The notes under the pieces: model-generated
Databases searched by the model: none
What the model saw: the letters and a program-made list of their open reading frames with translations, nothing else
What the model was told of the DNA's origin: nothing
In this document: in pieces, positions 7,401 through 13,691 of the stretch
Layout of the letters: each line of letters starts with the position of its first letter
Numbering within the stretch: the first letter of the stretch is position 1
Made by a program: the position numbers and the translations under genes
Source: Saccoglossus kowalevskii
Lineage: Eukaryota > Hemichordata > Enteropneusta > Harrimaniidae
Length of the DNA stretch: 13,691 nt
NCBI RefSeq assembly: GCF_000003605.2
Contig: NW_003140815.1
Coordinates: forward strand, 860,805-874,495
Direction: 5' to 3'

Positions 7401-10400
7401 AAAGTCAACAGCAGAAATATAAGCTGGATCGAACATGATACACTGATGATAGATACAAAAATTATAAAATAGTTGATACATGTATGTAATATAATTTGTT
7501 AACCATTTTATTCTCAATAGAAATATATGGATGAGGTTTTACTGCAAGGATCTAACCAAATGATGGTCATGGAGGGACAAATGAAAAAACTAGACGAGTA
7601 AGTCGCAGCTGAATAATTTACTATTGTAGATACTTGAAACGTCCCATGATAGTAAGGGATGGTTGGGCTCAGAAGGAAAATTTAAAAGTTTCTTGTCAAA
7701 AAAATTGCTTATATCACAGTGAGCATCCTGTCGTCCAAATGATGCATACCACTTACTGCTATTTTGTTTTAACTTAGATATTTAATTTACTCGTGTTTTT
7801 TTCTGATTACGTACTTACCGGTACTCATTTATGTTACCATACCATTTTCTTTTCATACTAGTCATTTATTAGTCCCCGTTCGGACGAAGTCTGAAAACAG
7901 GGACTTATAATACGGTCTTCGTCCGTGCGTCTGTCCGGAGTCATATCTCAGAATCCCTTGGACCGATTCTGTTCATTTTTTGCATGTGCCCAGTACTTTA
8001 TGTGGGACATATGCACATGTAGTGGTTTAGCGATTTGATTCAAAAAGGCCGACTGGCAGCCATCTTGTTTTTTGAAAATGTTGTATTTTGGACATGCTTT
8101 GTCAGTTTTCATTCAAACTTGGCACATAGATTATACACGTTAGGATACATGTCCATGACGATTTATTTCACAATTGAATCAAAGATGGTCGACTGGCAGC
8201 CATCTTGTTTTTTGAAAATGTTGTATTTTGGACATGCTTTGTCAGTTTTCATTCAAACTTGGTACATAGATTATAAATGTTAGGATACATGTCCATGACG
8301 ATTTATTTCACAATTGAATCAAAGATGGTCGACTGGCAGCCATCTTGTTTTTTGAAAATGTCGTTTTTTGGACATGCTTTGTTAGTTTTTATTCAAATTT
8401 AGTACATAGATCATACATGTTAGGATACATGTCCCTGACCGTCTGTGAGTTTCTGAGTCTGTCTGTCGGTCGGTCCGTCCGTGTGTCTGTCTGTCCGTGC
8501 GCCAGTCTGTCCAGAGTCATATTTCAGGATCCTGTGGATCGATTCAGTTCATTCTTTGCATGTGCCTAGTACCTTATTTGGGACATATGCACATGCAGTG
8601 GTTTAGCGATTTGATTCAAAATGGCCGACTGGCAGCCATCTTGTTTTTGAGAATGTTGTATTTTGGACATGCTTTGTCAGTTGTCATTCAATCTTGGTAC
8701 ATAGATTATACATGGTAGGATACATGTCCATAACGATTTATTTCGCAATTGGATCAAAGATGGTCGACTGGCAGGCATCTTGTTTGTTTGTTTTTATCTG
8801 GTATCTTGGCACGTCCAAGATACCAGATAAAAAAACAAAAACAAGATGTAATCTGTCAGTCAGTTTTCATTCAAATTTGGCACATACATGTACTGTAAAC
8901 ATGTTAGGATGCATGTCCATGACAATTTGTTTCAAAATCTGGTCAAAGATGGCCGATTGACAGCCATCTGACTTTTTGGCCTTACTACTATATTTCCACA
9001 ATTTATGTACCATTTTTATTTGTATTTGGCACATACATCATACATATCAGTGTGTTTCATAATCAGATCTAAGATGGCCAAATAACGGCTGTTTTTATTT
9101 TTGGCCATATTACTACTACACGGAACACGGTTTTGATGTAAATAAACAATCTGTTGTATACGCCACTTGGAACTCAAGTTTCAAGGACACGCTTGAGACA
9201 ACCCCTCCGCTTTAATATGATGAGCGCAAAGAGAACTTTCAAAAATTTAACGGGGACTGTGTCATTTTCAATGACTTGTTTTAAGTGATAGGGCAATGAA
9301 CTTGGCGAGTTCTGCTGAACTATTTTCATGGTCCACACCAGAATTATTCAAATTGTGTACATATTACCGTATATTACCTTGTATATTACTTTTTTCTAGT
9401 GAAATAAATCAATCAATTGTTTTCCATAACTGCATGCACTAAGAAATGTCAAAAAAATAAAATGATGTGCACATTTTTTATCGGCCATGTTAGATAATCT
9501 TTAACTCAGATGAAACTGATAACATGTACGCTAGGCTCGCATGTCGATAATTGAAATAATATCAAGACTTCGTATCTGGCTTCTTCTTTGAATCTGAATT
9601 TATGAATGAGTCGGAAGGAGGAATTTCTCAAGGAAAGTCACTAAGCTGTGTGTGCAATGATGAGTTGGTGATTGGTTGGGAAAAAGAAGCCTACATGTAC
9701 GTGGGATGATATTCTGGTATGCCGGTATATGAATGTGTACTTGTGTTGATGCGCTCACAAAACATGAGATGTCTCCATTTCATGCCATTTCTTATAAACC
9801 TATAGGTGTTTGAAAAAGAAAGAAGAAGAACTTGTCAATGTAGATGAATCTATAAAACAGTTTGAATCAAATGGTGCAAAGTGGAAAAAAAAGGTAGAAA
9901 TTTTTTTTAAAGCATCTACATTTCAAGAACTGCTCCAAAGATTTTAATGAAACTTCAACAGATATATCATTAATGTTAAAAATTACTGCAGACCACTGCC
10001 ATGTATCTGCACAGTATAAACAGCTCAGAGATTGACTCTTGAACAGTACGTAACTGAAATTTGTGATGATGGATATGTTTATATCAAAATCAGAACCAAT
10101 TAGTAAATGATTTACACTGTTAGAATCTGGAAGAAATATATTCACATTTTGTTTAGCTTATGAAAAAAAGTACTGGATCAAAAATCTGAAAACATTTCAA
10201 TTAGTCAGAATGGCTTTTGCTTTCATAATACATGATTGAGCCATCAATATATTGTAATACAGACCACTAATGATGGCAGTTTGCCAAAACTTGATATTAT
10301 TCTCACTGATGCCGATGAGTGTTTGTGTTCTCTCCATTCAATTGTTAGAACCCAAATTTTCATTGATAAGAATGCAAATTCTCACCAGCTTGTCAGTGAA

Positions 10401-11201
10401 AATATTTAAAAAAATGATGAAAATTTAAATTCCTTCAAATTGATGAGAATTTGGAATCTAAAAACTCCCATCGATATTGGTGAGATTGATATCAAGTCGA
10501 CCTCAAACTGCAATAAAGTGTTGATTTCTCTTTCCAGTAGTAAGATGTACAATGTACACAGTATCATTGAATGTCTGATCATGCAATAACATGCATCTTA
10601 TTGTTACAGTGTCACCCAATACTCAATGACCATTTTGTTGATACATTGGGCATTCCACCTTTACCAGATGATAGGGACCATTTACCATTTCCTCAGGTAT
10701 GTACAGTAATTCATAAAACATTCACCATATTCATGGTATGATCGCTTTAAAACAGCGAAATTTCATAAGTCAGTGTAGAACCCCCAGTGTTTACACTACT
10801 AATATTGTTGTTGTAACAATAAATAGTAGATAGTTGTGTTTCACCAAATGAATAAGTTGACAACACTTTGAAATAGCTATATGCATGTTAATGCAATTCA
10901 ATGAACCTATTAGCAGAATCTCAACCATGTCATTTTAGTATTTACTTTCAGTTGAATTTAGCTATGTCTTGAAATATTGAAATTATAGGGTTAGCTACCA
11001 GTAAGTATGTTTGCTTGTCTCATGCGTGCGTGTTCTATTCTACAGGTTGAAGACTTTGATCCTAAACGTAGTGGACTCCTGCACAATCTGACAGACTTCA
11101 GTAAATCTGATGGTGTCCATGATCTCAACAAGTATGTAGAGAATATAGTTGCAGTTACCAACGTACTTGTGAACCAAGATGAGAATAGTGACAATATGTA
11201 A
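4382..11201 (+). CDS. CENPQ: Centromere protein Q (CENP-Q) homologue, seven exons, N-terminus unresolved
   Basis: Seven exons (4382-4499, 5200-5271, 6396-6471, 7521-7597, 9806-9893, 10610-10696, 11046-11201) join in one frame of 223 residues plus TAA, every junction GT-AG and phase-consistent. The product fits the CENP-Q family, an inner-kinetochore (CCAN) subunit of the CENP-O/P/Q/U group. Numbering from the first full codon (4384), a W-x-P-x-x-KST-x-D motif lies at residues 19-28, and then a helical stretch. LKVPP is at 71-75, a Lys/Glu-rich predicted coiled coil at about 89-143, LLHNL at 183-187, and an acidic C-terminus. Human CENP-Q has, from memory, W-x-P-x-x-KST-x-D, LKVPP and an ILHN motif in the same order and spacing, and is 268 residues. 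About 45 basic N-terminal residues are therefore missing. The first exon used here enters in phase 1 with no usable ATG, so the start lies upstream. Confidence 0.82.
4500..5199. other. CENPQ intron with one long unassigned open frame
   Basis: The intron runs from GTAAGT to AATAG. On the + strand 4629-5036 stays open for 135 codons, the longest frame in the window, but it begins without an ATG (first ATG at 4743) and matches nothing I know. No repeats were seen. Confidence 0.55.
5200..5271 (+). CDS. CENPQ: CENPQ exon, first helix region
   Basis: The acceptor TTTTAATAG ends at 5199 and the donor GCCAG|GTAAGA follows 5271. The exon completes the split Met codon and encodes STLND then NVQEHLNIMRAR. 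This aligns by eye with the vertebrate segment in which an I-M-x-x-L-x-N stretch precedes a helix leading to LKVPP. Confidence 0.8.
5678..6122. repeat. Inverted-repeat (foldback/MITE-like) element in a CENPQ intron
   Basis: The arm at 5678-5723 matches the reverse complement of 6077-6122 at 41 of 46 bases, without gaps. Weaker similarity continues inward for about 65 bases (to about 5790 and back to about 6010), including TATGCACG and a GAGAT-x-GTTA block. Both arms translate to a similar peptide (HIVLN-x-KT-x-TLPAK on the arm-inward strand), so the arms derive from one ancestral, possibly coding, sequence. I saw no target-site duplication. Confidence 0.65.
6396..6471 (+). CDS. CENPQ: CENPQ exon with LKVPP motif
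   Basis: The acceptor is TATTTTTTTAG ending at 6395 and the donor is CAGTGT|GTAAGT after 6471. The exon completes a split Arg codon and ends in phase 0. It encodes LLSRLTQLKVPP followed by VRYNDYKRMD. The LKVPP block is the most distinctive CENP-Q signature I recognise. Confidence 0.85.
6472..7520. other. CENPQ intron, AT-rich, no clear feature
   Basis: The intron runs from GTAAGT to CAATAG. It contains local recurrences of TTCACAAAxTT and AAATTTTG words around 6990-7160, but no clean repeat unit, inverted repeat or coding segment that I can support. Confidence 0.5.
7521..7597 (+). CDS. CENPQ: CENPQ coiled-coil exon 1
   Basis: The acceptor is TTCTCAATAG ending at 7520 and the donor is GACGA|GTAAGT after 7597. 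The exon enters in phase 0 and exits after two bases. It encodes KYMDEVLLQGSNQ then MEGQMKKLDE, with heptad-like hydrophobic spacing expected for the coiled coil that pairs CENP-Q with CENP-U. Confidence 0.75.
8051..8470. repeat. Three tandem 140-bp monomers
   Basis: Copies start at 8051, 8191 and 8331. The first two differ at only a few bases and the third decays toward its end into a pyrimidine-rich GTCTGTCNGTC stretch at about 8440-8515. Each carries TTCATTCAAACTTGG and TTAGGATACATGTCC landmarks. Confidence 0.85.
8776..8848. repeat. Long near-perfect hairpin (34-bp arms, 5-base loop)
   Basis: The arms at 8776-8809 and 8815-8848 pair at 31 of 34 positions around the loop CACGT. The 19 bases next to the loop (ending TATCTGGTATCTTGG) are perfectly complementary. 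The hairpin interrupts one monomer of the 140-bp array just after its GCATCTTG motif, and the outer arm reuses that motif, which points to an inverted duplication in place. Confidence 0.85.
9259..9805. other. Remainder of the large CENPQ intron
   Basis: AT-rich sequence with TATTAC words around 9360-9390. No gene, inverted repeat or RNA recognised. Confidence 0.5.
9806..9893 (+). CDS. CENPQ: CENPQ coiled-coil exon 2
   Basis: The acceptor is CTTATAAACCTATAG ending at 9805 and the donor is AAAAAG|GTAGAA after 9893. It completes a split Glu codon and ends in phase 0. The encoded stretch is very Lys/Glu-rich (CLKKKEEELVNVDE, then QFESNGAKWKKK), consistent with the continued coiled coil. The preceding 2.2-kb intron carries the compound repeat at 7868-9260. 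Confidence 0.72.
9894..10609. other. CENPQ intron, AT-rich, nothing recognised
   Basis: The intron runs from GTAGAA to TTACAG. AAATTT-rich stretches occur around 10380-10450 without a definable unit. Confidence 0.5.
10610..10696 (+). CDS. CENPQ: CENPQ exon, Pro-rich linker
   Basis: The acceptor is TTATTGTTACAG ending at 10609 and the donor is CCTCAG|GTATGT after 10696. It is 29 codons, phase 0 at both ends, encoding HPILNDHFVDTLG followed by IPPLPDD and FPQ. In vertebrate CENP-Q the matching region is a linker between the coiled coil and the C-terminal helices. This exon is one of the less conserved. Confidence 0.7.
10697..11045. other. CENPQ last intron, nothing recognised
   Basis: The intron runs from GTATGT to TCTACAG. 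AT-rich; no repeat or coding segment seen. Confidence 0.55.
11046..11201 (+). CDS. CENPQ: CENPQ terminal exon with stop codon
   Basis: The acceptor is TTCTATTCTACAG ending at 11045. The exon has 51 codons and TAA at 11199-11201. It encodes DFDPKRSGLLHNLTDF, then a helix with LNKYVENIVAVTNVL and an acidic end (NQDENSDNM). The LLHNL block followed by a helix fits the ILHN and final helix of vertebrate CENP-Q. The short acidic tail appears to extend beyond the vertebrate end. Confidence 0.8.
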   Translation, partial: VEDFDPKRSGLLHNLTDFSKSDGVHDLNKYVENIVAVTNVLVNQDENSDNM

Positions 11202-11804
11202 AAAAACTATTTTTTAATTGATTATATACTGTGGAATACTTTATTTTTGCTTGGAATTAATTTTAGTGAAAATGCTTGGATGTCCGCCCCGAGGATACAA
11301 GTTGTTTTTGCCATAAAGTGCAACAATATTTTCTACACTCTTAACATACTTGTATTTGTTACATTTCTCATGAATAATTTTCATACCTAATAGTAATAAT
11401 ACTAAGGTGCAAATGAGAAAATGGTTTTTCTGGTGGTCATGTGTGTCAGCAAAATCATAGTCACATCAACCTTTTGTATTTTTATTTGTTCGAAGTATGC
11501 CCTCTATGGCAAAAATAATTGCCGTGTTTCAAAGTTGTACTGTTGGCAAAATTGTCTTTAATATCTTCAATTGTCAAACTGAAAGTGAGCATGTGATTTC
11601 AGTGGACAACAGACTTGTTCCTTTCAATGCATGTGTATGCTTGAATTGTGCTGTTTCTCATTTCTGAAAGCGGAACCAGAGCTTCATGCTGACAGGAAAT
11701 CATTGTAGGAGTGGATCAAATCCAATTAGGACTGGATAAAAAAAAAAATGTGTTTCCTGGGTGACTCCAAACAGACATACCAAAATGGATGAAAAGATTG
11801 ACAA

Positions 11805-11810
11805 AATAAA
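11805..11810 (+). terminator. Candidate poly(A) signal for CENPQ
   Basis: This is the first AATAAA after the CENPQ stop, about 600 bases downstream. There is no further support, and alternative hexamers exist at 12498 and 12947. Confidence 0.25.
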
Positions 11811-12225
11811 TTCACCTGGTTTCTCTTATTTATGAAATGTGCTTGTTTTCATGAAAATTTGTGTTTCATTTTCCCTGAAATTACCACAAAAAACTTAGAA
11901 AGAAAGAAAACAAACACTTACATTTATAACTGCTGTGTTTGATGACCATAAAGATATATACTTTATTCTCTAGGCCTTAACTATAGTAGTGAGTAGAATA
12001 CTATTAAAGCTGTAAGGTGAAGTTAAGTCACTGTGTTATTGTACCGTTATTAGGCACTGAATTGTCATTATGATGAGCTTACTGGCACTAATCATGTATG
12101 TTTATCCATATACTTCTGAAAATTAATTTTGAATCTATTTACATATTTTAGTTGAATACTGTTACAGTAATGGTTTATTTCTTTATTGATAACCCAGCAC
12201 CAATACTAAATGGGCCTTGTGCATG

Positions 12226-12241
12226 CCCCCCCCCCCCCCCC
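12226..12241. repeat. Homopolymer tract of 16 C
   Basis: A run of 16 C in AT-rich surroundings, followed by AGGTTG so that it ends in an acceptor-like CAG. It is likely length-variable and prone to sequencing error. Confidence 0.9.
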
Positions 12242-13228
12242 AGGTTGCACATTCTGGTATTTTCTGGAGGGATATCATTACTGTATAACACTAGTAACTT
12301 TGTATTTCATGTTTAAACTGCTTTAGATTATTTTAGAATCCTCCTTGATAGTAAATTTGTACCCCGAGAAAGTACCTTGAAGTGTGAATTTTTGGAGGTC
12401 TCGCACAAAGTCTGTGTGTTTTATGGGAGGACTGTGTGTACACCATTTTGTATACTTTAATTGTAAATATGAAAAACATTAATTTTTTGCTGCTAGAAAA
12501 TAAAGCAATAATGCATTCAAATGGACTATAGTTTATGAAAGTCACTGTGCTGACTATTAAACAACCCTTCTGTAAATATCTGTGTTTTTTCCCACATCTA
12601 GCAAGATTTGCAAAAAAAGTATCTCTCACATTTTTCAGTCATCTATTATTGAGTTCAATTTATATAATGTGCTGTGAATTGTTGGTCTGAATGATTTATG
12701 AGCTACACATATGGCTATTTATTTACAGCAATGTGCGACTGATCCCTTTAAAGTGCTGTCCAAATACTGATGATTTTTTTGCACTGAAGATTCACCATTT
12801 ACATGCATGAATAGTCAGGGATCAAAACTTGTGGCAAACGTTTATTTGTCACATTTAAAAAACATTTACCATTGCCAGTCCCTTTCCTTTGACACTTGCA
12901 TGTAACTGTTCTTTCTAGCGTCTGTGCTAAAAAAATTGTTGTCATCAATAAACATGTACAATGCATGTAACAGTGTTTCTTGTGCATTCTTGTTTTTCCT
13001 CCTGACAAAAGATATTACTGGTACCACTAATACGGTACCAGATATTAAAATAATAAGTGGTTCTTGTATGGTTACATCATCTTTTACCTTGTACCTGGAC
13101 CGCCATCGGCCTGTGAAGAAATGTGTTGTAATCGTGCATACTGGGGGCAAGTATTATTCTGAATGTGAAAGACACTAAAATGATGACGAGGACTATCGTA
13201 AGATTGTAAATTACAACTTGTACCTCAA

Positions 13229-13285
13229 GCATGGTACGATAGTTAGCATGTTTGCCTTGCATCAGGGTCACTGTGTATGATTCAC
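13229..13285 (+). repeat. tRNA-like SINE module, first copy (degraded)
   Basis: GCATGGTACGATAGTTAGCA followed by GCCTTGCATCAGGG and TATGATTC aligns without gaps with the second module 96 bases downstream. It looks like a decayed tRNA-derived SINE head: an A-box-like TGGTACgATAGTTAG and a B-box-like remnant. It is not a functional tRNA gene. Confidence 0.5.
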
Positions 13286-13324
13286 TCAACCAAAGCACAG
13301 TCCAGTTTGGTTCTCTTAATCAAA

Positions 13325-13390
13325 GCATGGTACAGTGGTTAGAATATTCACCTCGTGTCAGGGACATTGTGGGTTTGACGTGCCAGCCGA
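13325..13390 (+). repeat. tRNA-like SINE module, second copy
   Basis: GCATGGTACAGTGGTTAG matches the conserved 5' part of many tRNAs (A box and D-arm, as in Asp/Glu tRNAs). About 30 bases later, GTGGGTTTGACGTGCC resembles the T-arm and B box (GGGTTCGATTCCC) with several changes. The acceptor and anticodon stems do not fold well, so I read it as a tRNA-derived SINE head rather than a tRNA gene. Confidence 0.6.
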
Positions 13391-13691
13391 CTGCTCATTC
13401 AGCAGTATAAACTGGAGAACATTCTTTCCAGCCCACCAAATGTGTGGTATCATGTTTGAACAATGTGCTGTTACTGTACTCAGTGCATGTTAATTCACCT
13501 GGGCATTCTTAGTACAAAGATGGTTCATGTCTCTTATAATAGGGTTCTTTTGTCTTGATCTGAGTAAAAAATAGACTTTCAATAGCCAAGGGCAGGCAGA
13601 AATTAGCATCCAACCTATAGTAGATTTGATTAGAGGATCATTTCAAATTCAATATATTACGATGAAAAATCGTGCCTTCAATGTTTATGGT

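Larger units (their letters stand above)
7868..9260. mobile_element. Compound repetitive element of 140-bp monomers with short inverted ends
   Basis: The left end is AGTCCCCGTT (7871) and the right end AACGGGGACT (9249-9258), a perfect 10-bp inverted pair. The first 35 bp also fold back on themselves (AGTCCC...GGGACT). GTCATTT lies immediately outside both ends (7861-7867 and 9261-9267), a possible 7-bp target duplication. Inside, a monomer starting GACTGGCAGCCATCTTG begins at 8051, 8191 and 8331 (exact 140-bp spacing), then 8627, 8765 and, diverged, 8955. A leader block at about 7912-8050 recurs at about 8488-8626, so the array arose by a 576-bp higher-order duplication. The open frames in it are repeat by-products. 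Confidence 0.75.
11202..13228. other. CENPQ 3'UTR and downstream non-coding DNA
   Basis: No coding exon of either gene could be recognised here. Candidate AATAAA poly(A) signals lie at 11805-11810, 12498-12503 and 12947-12952; none falls within the first 600 bases after the stop, so the 3'UTR end is open. If CCAR1 continues, this is also intron sequence of that gene. Confidence 0.5.

Noticed and set aside
8035-8960. Several + strand frames of 73-88 codons with recurring FFENVVFWTCFVSF-like peptides
   Set aside because: They are the 140-bp monomers read through; 140 is not a multiple of three, so the frame shifts between copies and no single protein is maintained.
13018-13041. CTGGTACC...GGTACCAG inverted repeat
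   Set aside because: Perfect but only 8 bp; by itself this is not unusual in 13 kb.
12866-13298. Overlapping frames on both strands at the right end
   Set aside because: No start context, splice support or recognisable motif; partly overlapping the tRNA-like repeat.
13327-13395. Functional tRNA gene
   Set aside because: The 5' part matches tRNAs well, but the T-arm is altered and no acceptor or anticodon stem closes, and a degraded tandem copy lies next to it.
1-13691. CRISPR array, operon or prokaryotic mobile system
   Set aside because: There are no regularly spaced short direct repeats with unique spacers, no ribosome-binding-site-led genes, and clear spliceosomal exon structure instead.

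Overview
The window looks like AT-rich genomic DNA from an invertebrate animal. A marine deuterostome is my best guess, but this rests on general impression: spliced genes with short exons, GT-AG introns of a few hundred bases to about 2 kb, and much intronic repeat DNA. There is no bacterial-type gene. Almost every long open frame outside the exons below is noise or repeat.

Two protein-coding genes can be read, both on the + strand. At the 5' side (1257-2498) are three consecutive exons of a CCAR1-like gene (cell division cycle and apoptosis regulator). They hold the start codon and the Ala/Gln-rich N-terminal region, and the gene's remaining exons are not in the window. Downstream (4382-11201) are seven in-frame exons for 223 residues, ending in a stop, of a protein I identify as CENP-Q, an inner-kinetochore (CCAN; CENP-O/P/Q/U) subunit. 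Its first coding exon is not securely located; two weak candidates are given. Since CCAR1 must continue beyond the window, the simplest layout is CENPQ nested, same strand, in a CCAR1 intron of at least 11.2 kb. A fusion or an assembly join is also possible.

Region by region: 1-1256 is intron or upstream DNA with a degenerate 135-bp tandem repeat. 1257-2498 holds the CCAR1 exons, with a small tandem repeat in the first intron. 2690-3967 is bounded by terminal inverted repeats and contains promoter-like motifs (NRF1, YY1 and CRE types) and unassigned short frames. 4382-11201 holds the CENPQ exons. Its introns contain a 46-bp inverted-repeat pair (5678-6122) and a 1.4-kb compound element (7868-9260) built of 140-bp monomers, with a long near-perfect hairpin inside. 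11202-13691 has no recognisable exon; it holds candidate poly(A) signals, a 16-C tract and a tandem pair of tRNA-like SINE modules.

Both genes act in cell proliferation: CCAR1 as a nuclear coactivator and apoptosis regulator, CENP-Q in kinetochore assembly. Shared transcription would be worth testing. All family assignments rest on motif recognition by eye, without a database search.
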